From: Gordonia lacunae | Lineage (GTDB): Bacteria > Actinomycetota > Actinomycetes > Mycobacteriales > Mycobacteriaceae | Direction: 5' to 3' | DNA length: 64,000 nt | Assembly: GCF_002149015.1 (NCBI RefSeq) | Contig: NZ_NGFO01000015.1 | Location: forward strand, 1 to 64,000 | Shown: in pieces, positions 50,194 to 57,430 of the stretch | Layout: each line of letters begins with the position of its first letter | How positions within the stretch are numbered: position 1 is the first letter of the stretch | The notes under the pieces: model-generated | The model's input: only the letters and a program-made list of their open reading frames with translations | What the model was told of the DNA's origin: nothing | Databases searched by the model: none | Program-made: the position numbers and the translations under genes

Positions 50194-51432
50194 TCAGGTG
50201 ATCGCGGAGCGTGCGCCGTATCGCTGACCCAACCATTCCGCCATACGTTCAGCTGCCAATTCATAGCCAGACGGATCTTCAGGATGCAGGGGCGCTCCGA
50301 AGTGGGTGCCTCTGATCTGCCCGGTTGTCAGATCTGAGGACGCAAGCGCTGCGGTCATTCTCTGTACATCCTGAGGAAAGCACGCCTGGTCGCCAGTCAG
50401 CTCGAGAAACAGTGTTGGTGCGGTAACTCCCGGAGCACACCGGACGAAATCTGCGCGAGTGTGATTCAGCGACCAGGTGGACAGCCAGGCGCCGGGTGTC
50501 GACAGTCGTCCAAATCCAACGAGCCCGTAGTTTGTGAGATCCGGGCGGTTTCCGAACAGTGACCCATACTTGCGCTCGTTGGGGTCGAGCGTCAGGTCAA
50601 CCGATCGCAAGTCCGCGTCGGTTCGGTAGACGGTGACGATTCGAGGTGCCAGCGCAGCTTGGCGGTCGCGAAGCAATCCGGAGTGGAACGCTGTCTCCCT
50701 TGCGCGCCGTGTCGCACTGTCAGCTTCCCATGCTGCTCGATCGATGCGTTCAATCCTGGCCAACTGCGCTTCGCGATAGCGGGCGACGAAGTCGGGAGCA
50801 TAGCGGGTGTGGCCGGGTTCCGGGTCGAACCCGTTCTCAGGCGAGTATGGGTCGAGGTCGGGATCGCGCGAAAGCGGGTCGTTTTCATCGACAACCGAGG
50901 GGTCGATCAACCGGGCTAGGAGTTGCCCCTGCCCCGGGTGCGGTGCGAGGAATATCGCGCCGTCGGGTGCCGGCAGGTCAACGTCGGCCATCGGTACCGG
51001 TCTGCCACTGGCCGTAGTGCTAATCCGATCGTCGGGATCACAGTTCGCCTGCTGATGGTAGAGCGCCGACAGCGTTCCCCCGCCCGAATGGCCAACTGTG
51101 ACCACGTTCTCGAAATGTCGCCGGAGGAATTGGTGCCCTGCGGCGGCATCGAGAATCGCTTGTTCATGCAGTAGCGCTATGTCATTGTTCACCGATCGCG
51201 GTTGCTGTGCCCACACCGCATAGCCCTCGCGCACAAGGTATGGGATGAGCCCGTGATGCGTAAGGTCCTGTCGCGGGTGCATGAGCACCGCTACGGTTGT
51301 TGCACCCGGGATGTTCCTGAGGACCCCAGGGACCCTCGCTCCATCGCTCGTGGTGAGTTGATGTACCGACGTCGTTGTTGCGGCGGGCATCTCCGCGTTC
51401 GTGGGGTAACGTCCGGCGCCGAGGCGGCTCAT
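50194..51432 (-). CDS. Alpha/beta hydrolase, cassette B
   Basis: A 412-residue paralogue of the cassette A hydrolase, similar along its whole length. The nucleophile elbow is GHSGGG with Ser116. MHPRQDLTHH, APDGAIFLAPHPGQG, VTVYRTDADLR and the late His in RGTHFGAP are conserved. The A-copy Gln before the Ser is His here, giving the more usual GHSGG. It is the last gene of the six-gene cassette B operon; its ATG overlaps the small protein's stop by 4 bp. The reaction is unassigned: thioester, amide or C-C hydrolysis of a ring-opened intermediate. Confidence 0.83.
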   Translation of the reverse strand: MSRLGAGRYPTNAEMPAATTTSVHQLTTSDGARVPGVLRNIPGATTVAVLMHPRQDLTHHGLIPYLVREGYAVWAQQPRSVNNDIALLHEQAILDAAAGHQFLRRHFENVVTVGHSGGGTLSALYHQQANCDPDDRISTTASGRPVPMADVDLPAPDGAIFLAPHPGQGQLLARLIDPSVVDENDPLSRDPDLDPYSPENGFDPEPGHTRYAPDFVARYREAQLARIERIDRAAWEADSATRRARETAFHSGLLRDRQAALAPRIVTVYRTDADLRSVDLTLDPNERKYGSLFGNRPDLTNYGLVGFGRLSTPGAWLSTWSLNHTRADFVRCAPGVTAPTLFLELTGDQACFPQDVQRMTAALASSDLTTGQIRGTHFGAPLHPEDPSGYELAAERMAEWLGQRYGARSAIT

Positions 51433-51680
51433 CTGGCGACCACCCTAAGAGCATCCTTGTCGTGTTGGATTATCTGTGCGTTTGCAAGTCCTGCGACGCA
51501 GGAATACCACACTGCATGCCGACACCCTGACTCACGCCTATCGATAGAGATTTCCGGGTTGTATTCGCGACTGCCGATCGAGATCCGAAAATAGGGACCG
51601 ACCCTGTCGACACGCAAGGATGAATCCTCATTTGACACCTCGACGATTCCGAGATTTTCGGGGATATCGAGCACGTACAT
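51429..51680 (-). CDS. Small protein of unknown family, cassette B
   Basis: An 83-residue homologue of the cassette A small protein, with D[VI]PEN, VGPYF, IDRR, RHAVWYS, AGL and DKDALR conserved. ATG 51680 (MYVLDIPENLG) aligns with the A copy and lies 11 bp after the VOC gene; starts within the VOC gene are possible but add non-homologous residues. The stop overlaps the hydrolase start. The B copy carries about 5 extra residues (SREYNPE) before the IDRR block. Function is unknown; its fixed position between VOC and hydrolase genes implies a shared role. Confidence 0.83.
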   Translation of the reverse strand: MYVLDIPENLGIVEVSNEDSSLRVDRVGPYFRISIGSREYNPEISIDRRESGCRHAVWYSCVAGLANAQIIQHDKDALRVVAR

Positions 51681-51691
51681 CGAAAACACCA

Positions 51692-52333
51692 CTATCGTGC
51701 TCCCGGTGTCGCGTGTGCCGCATCCCATGTCGGCGCGTTTTCAACAATGAGCTCCGCTTTCCGCGCAAGGAGCTTGGCAAAATCCGGCGACGGTTCCGCC
51801 ATGATGTCGAGCAGAGCGTCGATCGTGAGATTTGCATCCAAGTCTTCCTGCGGCGTAACCGGACGCAAGGCGCGCGTGATCTCGAACATATAGCCGTTGG
51901 GGTCAGTGGTATAGATCGACTCGATGGTTTCGTGCTTGAGCTGCCTGTAAACTGGCCAGTCGCTGTCGTCGAGGCGTCGGCGATATTCCAGCAGATCAAC
52001 TTCGGAGTCAACGTGGATCGCAAGATGTCGCGACTTCACGAAAAAGTCTGGTACGTCGTTCGCAAATTGCCCGTGCGCGTCTCCCTTCGCCCCTCGGTGC
52101 GGGGGTTCGAGACCGAAGTAGTAGAAGAATGCGATCCGGTCATCGTTGCCGATATCGAAAAAGAAGTGAATGAAGTCGGGATGATTGTCAGGCCCCCACC
52201 CTGCCGCACAGATGGAATGCACGACAGGGAATCCGAGGACGTCTCTGTAGAAGTGCACCGTGCTCACAGGGTCGAAGGTTGGGAACGCAGCGTGATCGAC
52301 CCCTCGAACCAGGTGCGGTTTGTCAGTATCCAT
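51692..52333 (-). CDS. VOC-superfamily protein, cassette B
   Basis: A 213-residue paralogue of the cassette A VOC protein. The shared tract FPVVHSICAAGWGPDNHPDF is identical in both. The metal-ligand candidates His (GVDHAAFPTFD), His (SRHLAIHV) and Glu (GYMFEITR) are retained, as is the tail LRPVTPQEDLDANLTIDALL. The strong identity suggests the same reaction on a related substrate. It follows the maleate isomerase by 14 bp in the cassette B operon. Confidence 0.82.
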   Translation of the reverse strand: MDTDKPHLVRGVDHAAFPTFDPVSTVHFYRDVLGFPVVHSICAAGWGPDNHPDFIHFFFDIGNDDRIAFFYYFGLEPPHRGAKGDAHGQFANDVPDFFVKSRHLAIHVDSEVDLLEYRRRLDDSDWPVYRQLKHETIESIYTTDPNGYMFEITRALRPVTPQEDLDANLTIDALLDIMAEPSPDFAKLLARKAELIVENAPTWDAAHATPGAR

Positions 52334-52347
52334 ATCGTCTCCTTGGG

Positions 52348-53112
52348 CTATTGCGATCCGGCTGTGGCGTCCGGCGAGTTCAGCAGCGCGCCGTATCCGT
52401 CGATCGTGGTTGGGAGTCGCAGCGCGCGCAGGATGCTGAATGCGCCCGCTGTTGCAGCAGACAGGACGGGGAGCCCGAATTCTCGCTCCGCGTCTCCGAT
52501 CAGCGGCAGCGACGGCATCTGCACGCAGCAGGACAGAATGAGTGCGTCTGCATCGCGGAGGTCGAGCGAACGCGCCGCAGCCAGGACCTGGTCGCCGGGA
52601 ATACGTCCCACAGCAGCGTTGTCCTCGACTTCGAGTGCGCGCCAGTCCACGACTTCCACGCCCTCGGCTTCGAGGTAGCTGACCACTCGTTGAGCCAGTG
52701 GCCTCATGTACGGGGTGACGAGCGCGACCCGGCGAGCGTCGAGTGCTCTCAGCGCCTCGAGGAGCGCGCCGGCGCTCGACCGGACTTGCGCATGATCGTG
52801 TGCATCCCGCTGCGCGAGGTCACCCGAGATTGCGCCTTCCGCGCGTCTGTGTTCGCCAGAACTTCCTGCCATCAGGGCGACCAGGCAGGCATAGAGGACG
52901 AGATCGGTGGATGCGTCGGCCAGCTCCTGGCTGGCACGCTGTCGCTGCGCGTTCATTGCTGCGAGCCCGTCAGGAGAGACCGACGTCATAGCGACACGTG
53001 AGGAGTGGAACGAGAATTCGACGTCGGGATGTTGAGTGAGAATAGCGGGGAGTTCGGTTTCTACAGTGGTATTCGAGCTCGGAACGATCAGACCGATTCG
53101 GCGCCGGTTCAT
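52348..53112 (-). CDS. Maleate cis-trans isomerase, cassette B
   Basis: A 254-residue paralogue of the cassette A isomerase. Cys76 is in LYACLVAL and Cys196 in SCCVQMPSL; Tyr135 and Asn165 align with the A-copy residues after a two-residue insertion. ATG 53112 overlaps the ligase stop by 4 bp, and the upstream open frame is the ligase 3' end read in another frame. It supplies fumarate, or a substituted fumarate, from the maleate-type product of cassette B. It is the third gene of the operon. Confidence 0.9.
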   Translation of the reverse strand: MNRRRIGLIVPSSNTTVETELPAILTQHPDVEFSFHSSRVAMTSVSPDGLAAMNAQRQRASQELADASTDLVLYACLVALMAGSSGEHRRAEGAISGDLAQRDAHDHAQVRSSAGALLEALRALDARRVALVTPYMRPLAQRVVSYLEAEGVEVVDWRALEVEDNAAVGRIPGDQVLAAARSLDLRDADALILSCCVQMPSLPLIGDAEREFGLPVLSAATAGAFSILRALRLPTTIDGYGALLNSPDATAGSQ

Positions 53113-54848
53113 TGCGATACCCCCGTCTTGGAGTCTGATTCGGAATCTCCTCTTGTGGTGTTCCACTCTCCGTCTGCGAGTTCGGAGGCGAGTACCCGTA
53201 ATCGCTTCTTGTCTATCTTGTTGACCGCGGTTCTCGGCAGTTGGCTGACCCATTCAATCCGTTCCGGCCATTTGTATTTCGCGACCCCGATAGCGCTCAG
53301 ATGCTGGCGCACCTGGTCCAGGTTGACGTGGTCGCCTGGGCCGGTGAGAAATGCACAGGCGCGCTCGCCTAGCCTAGGATCGGGCATCGCGACCACGGCC
53401 GCATCAGTGACAGCGGGATGGCGTAGGAGCAGGGACTCCACTTCGGCTGCATTCACCTTTTCGCCGCCACGATTGATGAGATCTTTGATCCTTCCCCTGA
53501 TCTGGAGGTATCGAGCGCCGTCGATAGTGACCCAGGACGCCATGTCGCCAGTCCGATAGAGCCCTGCCGAAGTGAAGGCTGCGACGTTGGCTTCGCCGGC
53601 TTCGACGTACCCGCGCAGCGTGTACGGCCCGGCTGTGCACAACTCTCCAGTCTGTCCGTCGGGAACGGGAACTTCTGATCCCACGTTGAGAATCTCGATC
53701 ACGTCGTCGGGAGAAAGGGGATTGCCCACCGTAGTGGCCCGTGCAAGTCGTGGGTCACTGAAGCGCGATACCGAGAACAACCCCTCGCCCATTCCAAACA
53801 GTTGGCCGGCGGGCACTCCGAGACGGTCGATCGCATCGAACAGTGCGGAGGGGACTGTGGCTCCTGCAAGTACCAGGCCTTGCATACCTCTGACGGTGCG
53901 CCCGAAGTCGGGGTGTGTGTTGATGCGAAAATTCGACGTACCGATCAGTGCATGTGTCGCTCGTGCATCACGCAGGGTTCGGAGGTATCCGGTAGGTTCT
54001 GGCGAAGGTGCGAGAACCGTACACCCACCCACACTGTGTGGCCCGTGAACTGCGCAGACCACACCCGCGTTGTGAATCACCGGGCTACCGTGGCCGTTGC
54101 GGGTCTGTTCGGTGAAGCCGAATGCGTCGGCATACGACTGCGCGTTGTACCAGTATTCCGCGTGTAGGCGTGGGATCACTTTCGGTATGCCGGTGGTCCC
54201 ACCCGAGATCTGCAGCACGGCAACGTCGGTGAAGTCGATCGTGGATTGAATGGAGTCCACTCGTGCCCGCGCCACGCCGGCCTCGACACCGGAACCGAGG
54301 TCTTCGAACCGGAGTGCTCCATCCACCACCTCGGTGTGTGCCCCCACCACGACCAACGTGCGAAGCGTTGGGTGGCCGATAGCGAGGTCCTGGCCGAATT
54401 GCACCAGGTCGAGCGAACCGTACCCGCCGTCGACGACATGTCCGACCGCGCCGACCTGTCTCGAGATCTGGCCGAGTTCGTGTTCGCGGTGAACAGCCAG
54501 GGTGCACACCGGAATGAGGCCCGCTTTGAGCAGGGCGTACCACATCACGATGGTTTCGATCCGGTTCGTGAGCTGCAGAATAACGGGAGAACCAACGGGC
54601 GTTCCCGTTTCGCTCAGGCCGTACGCCACCCGGTCTGCCCACTTGTCGAGTTCTGCGAACGTGATGGCCGCATCGGCTGTTGCGACCGCATCCCTGTCAG
54701 GCCACGCAGCGGCAACGGCCCGAAACTGCTCGGCGATGGTGCGATCCTCCCAGTACCCAACGTCCTGGTAGTGCTGAACGAGGTCACGTGGATAGTTCGC
54801 CACTGCTTGGGAGGGGTCAAACCCTCGGCTGCTGATTGGTGAGTTCAT
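53109..54848 (-). CDS. Acyl-adenylate/CoA ligase, DhbE/EntE-like, cassette B
   Basis: A 579-residue ANL enzyme homologous to the cassette A ligase. It has SGGTTGIPKVIPRLHAEYW, the core motif GMGEG (A copy GMSEG), GRIKDLINRGGEK and the catalytic Lys in AVNKIDKK. The A copy has NVGKIDKK, so Gly before the Lys is Asn here, a small departure from the usual GK. Pocket residues around HGSPVIHNAGVVCAVHG differ from HITPVIHNAGITCSLHG, suggesting related but different acids. It follows the monooxygenase by 12 bp and overlaps the isomerase gene by 4 bp. Confidence 0.88.
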   Translation of the reverse strand: MNSPISSRGFDPSQAVANYPRDLVQHYQDVGYWEDRTIAEQFRAVAAAWPDRDAVATADAAITFAELDKWADRVAYGLSETGTPVGSPVILQLTNRIETIVMWYALLKAGLIPVCTLAVHREHELGQISRQVGAVGHVVDGGYGSLDLVQFGQDLAIGHPTLRTLVVVGAHTEVVDGALRFEDLGSGVEAGVARARVDSIQSTIDFTDVAVLQISGGTTGIPKVIPRLHAEYWYNAQSYADAFGFTEQTRNGHGSPVIHNAGVVCAVHGPHSVGGCTVLAPSPEPTGYLRTLRDARATHALIGTSNFRINTHPDFGRTVRGMQGLVLAGATVPSALFDAIDRLGVPAGQLFGMGEGLFSVSRFSDPRLARATTVGNPLSPDDVIEILNVGSEVPVPDGQTGELCTAGPYTLRGYVEAGEANVAAFTSAGLYRTGDMASWVTIDGARYLQIRGRIKDLINRGGEKVNAAEVESLLLRHPAVTDAAVVAMPDPRLGERACAFLTGPGDHVNLDQVRQHLSAIGVAKYKWPERIEWVSQLPRTAVNKIDKKRLRVLASELADGEWNTTRGDSESDSKTGVSQ

Positions 54849-54860
54849 ATCGGTTTCCTG

Positions 54861-56504
54861 TCAGATTGCAGCCGCGGCAGCATTGGCGACGGAAGCGTTG
54901 GCATTCGCAGAACCTGGCGCGAACGCCTCGACGTTCGTGTGCCGCGGTGATGACGCTGGGCGATCGAACTGGACGAGATCGATACGACCTGAGATCAGTC
55001 CTGCAACAGCGTCGTCTTCAAGGGCCTCCGGTAGGGAGAGGGCCACAAGGCCTCCGGTTCGCTTGCGCAGTCGCTCACCGAAATCCAATCGATCCAGGAC
55101 GGCAGGACGGTCCGCAGGACCTACCAGCAGGAAGCCCTGCGGTCTGTTCTTCGAAAGGTCCTCGAGCAGGTCGTCCGCCTCCGATGACCACGGCCCTTCG
55201 ACGCACTGTTCAACGATCGTCAGTTCTTTGTGTGCTTCCGGATCTCCCTGAGGCAAAATCCTTCCGCTCGCCCGGGTTGTCAGCAGTCCGTCGTCCAGAG
55301 GCTGCTCGAGTACCCACGTGTTGAGGTCCACGGACTGAAGCTCCGCGACCGAGATCCTTCGTCCGGCATAGTCTGATAACGCCGTGCTCATGACGTCGGG
55401 ATTGGACCGGGCGAATCGGGCCGGCGGCACGTTGCCCGCGCGGCTCATGTAGCAGTTCATCAACTGCGCGATCGGCAGGTCGAGGCGTTGAGGAAAACTC
55501 TCCCACCAGAGTTGGCTGCGATGTGCCAGGTCCTGGATTCGTTCGACGGCCGGCCGACGGACTGCTTCGTACCGCCGCAACGCTTCGTCTAATCGGTTGA
55601 AGTCTGTCAGCGCTCGCACCAGTTCGATCGCATCTTCCATCGCCATCTTGGTTCCCGACCCCACGGAGTAGTGCGCTGTGTGGGCTGCGTCGCCGAGAAG
55701 CACCACATTGCCGTGGTGCCATTTCTGTGCGCGCACAGTGCGAAAACGCGACCACCTTGTGCGGTTCCCGATCAGGCGATGGCCGTGCAAGGCCTCAGTG
55801 AATGCACTTTCGAGATATCGCAGACTGTCGCTGTCGCTGCCCGATTCGTCGCCTTCAGCATGGCGATCGAGACGTGCGCGCTTCAACGTCGCGGGATCGG
55901 TTTCGATGAGGAACGTGCTTCGGTCGGACTGATAGGGATAGGCATGAGTGACGAAGACCCCGTGCTCGGTTTCTACCGGCTCGAACAACGACGTCTCCAG
56001 CGCGAAGTCCGTCGCAGCCCAGAGATACAGTCCTGCACCAAGTCTGACCGATCCGCCGAACGCTGGTTCGTTGATCCGCGTGGCGCTACTGACACCATCA
56101 GCGGCGATGATGAGGTCCGCATCGATCTCGCTGGCTGCCATCCGCTGCCCGAACCTGACATCAACACCGGCCTCTGCAGCGTGGCGATGCAGGACATCGA
56201 GCAACCGAGGTCGGGCGATTCCGATTTGTGCTCTACTCGCCACCTTGGACACCTCGCCGCGGACGCGCATTTGCATGGCATGCTGGCGAGTTCCCAGTTC
56301 GATCTCACGGAGCGTTTCCTCGTCTGCCTCCGCGAGGCGTTCCCTGGTGCGCGCCGCCAGACCCACCCCGAACCCGAACGTATCGCCCGGTCGGCTCTGC
56401 TCGTACACGACAACTTGGCAACTCGGACGTGCACGCTTCAACAAGCGCGCGGCATACAACCCCCCGGGTCCACCACCAATCACGGCCACCCTGCGAAGCT
56501 CCAA
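54861..56504 (-). CDS. FAD-dependent monooxygenase, anthraniloyl-/salicylyl-CoA hydroxylase-like, cassette B
   Basis: A 547-residue paralogue of the cassette A monooxygenase. FAD motifs are GGGPGG (10-15), VAADG-like IIAADG and GDAAHTAHYSVGSGTKMAMEDA; YEQSRPGDTFGFGVGL is conserved. It also lacks the Old-Yellow-Enzyme half of bifunctional CoA hydroxylases, and its C-terminus has an extra Ala/Asn-rich tail of about 30 residues. The start is TTG 56504 with GAGG 7 bp upstream; it aligns with the A copy's MKLDSIAVLGGG, and an in-frame TGA lies just upstream. It is the first gene of the cassette B operon, divergent from its TetR gene across a palindrome. Confidence 0.86.
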   Translation of the reverse strand: MELRRVAVIGGGPGGLYAARLLKRARPSCQVVVYEQSRPGDTFGFGVGLAARTRERLAEADEETLREIELGTRQHAMQMRVRGEVSKVASRAQIGIARPRLLDVLHRHAAEAGVDVRFGQRMAASEIDADLIIAADGVSSATRINEPAFGGSVRLGAGLYLWAATDFALETSLFEPVETEHGVFVTHAYPYQSDRSTFLIETDPATLKRARLDRHAEGDESGSDSDSLRYLESAFTEALHGHRLIGNRTRWSRFRTVRAQKWHHGNVVLLGDAAHTAHYSVGSGTKMAMEDAIELVRALTDFNRLDEALRRYEAVRRPAVERIQDLAHRSQLWWESFPQRLDLPIAQLMNCYMSRAGNVPPARFARSNPDVMSTALSDYAGRRISVAELQSVDLNTWVLEQPLDDGLLTTRASGRILPQGDPEAHKELTIVEQCVEGPWSSEADDLLEDLSKNRPQGFLLVGPADRPAVLDRLDFGERLRKRTGGLVALSLPEALEDDAVAGLISGRIDLVQFDRPASSPRHTNVEAFAPGSANANASVANAAAAAI

Positions 56505-56557
56505 CGTACGACCTCATTCTTGGTCTCGTTCTTGAAATTCAACGTTTGAGCTTAGTT

Positions 56558-56575
56558 TTCAGCTTCTGAGCTGAA
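56558..56575. promoter_or_regulatory. Candidate TetR operator, cassette B divergent promoter
   Basis: TTCAGCT-TCTG-AGCTGAA is a perfect 7-bp-arm palindrome in the 104-bp gap between monooxygenase B and its TetR gene. A degenerate half-site (TTGAGCTTAG) lies just to its left. The centre CTTCTGAG resembles CTACTGAG at cassette A. Confidence 0.75.
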
Positions 56576-56608
56576 TTGTCAAGAGCCGTGCCAAGTACCC
56601 TGATCGCC

Positions 56609-57319
56609 ATGACTGCAACGCCCCCACCCCCGCGCCGCGAATCGAGCAAGCGCCGCGAGATGGTCGAGAACGAGATCTACGAAACCGCCGCGCGACTCTT
56701 CGCCGACAACGGATACGCGGGCACCAACCTCGGCGACATAGCCGACGCGGTGGGCCTCAACCGCGGATCGCTGTACTACTACGTCAAGCGCAAGGACGAC
56801 CTTCTGGCCATTCTGGTGCGGGCCGCGACAGGCGACGCCACCGCGGCAATCCGTGAGATCACCTCTCGCACAGACCTCAATGCCGCCGAGAAACTGCATG
56901 CCATAGCTCGCGGCAGCGTGACCCGGCAAGCACTTCATCCGCACCGTCTTCGCATGGTGTTGAAATCGGAATCAGATCTCCCAGAGGAGCTGGCCGAAGC
57001 TCATGCCCAGGGTCGACGCGCGGTTCTTGACGAGCTCACGAGCGTCCTCGACGAGGGCATGAGAGCCGGCCTGTTTCGTCAAGGCGAGCCAGACGTGGCA
57101 GCCCTGGCGTTGATCGGGATGTGGAACTGGATCTCCTGGTGGTTCGATCCAGACGGGAACCGGTCGGTCGAGAGCGTGGCCGAGCAGCTCGCCGACATGG
57201 CTGTCGCGGCAGTGACCCGCAGCGAGACCGGACTTGCGATCAATGGCTCATCCACGGAAGCAGTTGTCGCACTGATCAAGAACGACTTGGACCTGCTACT
57301 CAGAACCCTCGACGACTAG
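56609..57319 (+). CDS. TetR-family regulator, cassette B
   Basis: A 236-residue TetR protein, paralogue of the cassette A regulator. The HTH contains ETAARLFADNGYAGTNLGDIA and LNRGSLYYYVKRKDDLL. The ligand domain shares KSESDLPEELAEAHAQGRRA and IGMWNWISWW with the A copy. ATG 56609 was chosen by alignment of the N-terminus; TTG or GTG codons just upstream fall near the operator. It is divergent from the cassette B operon. The close pairing suggests both regulators sense similar CoA esters or acids. Confidence 0.88.
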   Translation: MTATPPPPRRESSKRREMVENEIYETAARLFADNGYAGTNLGDIADAVGLNRGSLYYYVKRKDDLLAILVRAATGDATAAIREITSRTDLNAAEKLHAIARGSVTRQALHPHRLRMVLKSESDLPEELAEAHAQGRRAVLDELTSVLDEGMRAGLFRQGEPDVAALALIGMWNWISWWFDPDGNRSVESVAEQLADMAVAAVTRSETGLAINGSSTEAVVALIKNDLDLLLRTLDD

Positions 57320-57366
57320 TACCGACCCTCCGCGCGGAGGCGTCCCCAGCACTCGCGGCCCGACCA

Positions 57367-57398
57367 TTGACAGCGATTCAGCACTACTGTTTGATAAT
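57367..57398 (+). promoter_or_regulatory. Possible promoter of amidohydrolase gene
   Basis: TTGACA (57367-57372) and GATAAT (57393-57398) precede the amidohydrolase start by about 33 bp. The 20-bp spacer is longer than optimal, so this is tentative. AGGAG at 57421-57425 is a good ribosome binding site for ATG 57431. Confidence 0.35.
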
Positions 57399-57430
57399 CA
57401 GCAGCCTTGTTGAATGTGTCAGGAGTCACC

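Noticed and set aside
49912-50337. 141-codon plus-strand frame across the gap between the FAD oxidoreductase and hydrolase B
   Set aside because: No ribosome binding site or recognisable domain; its 3' part is antisense to hydrolase B.
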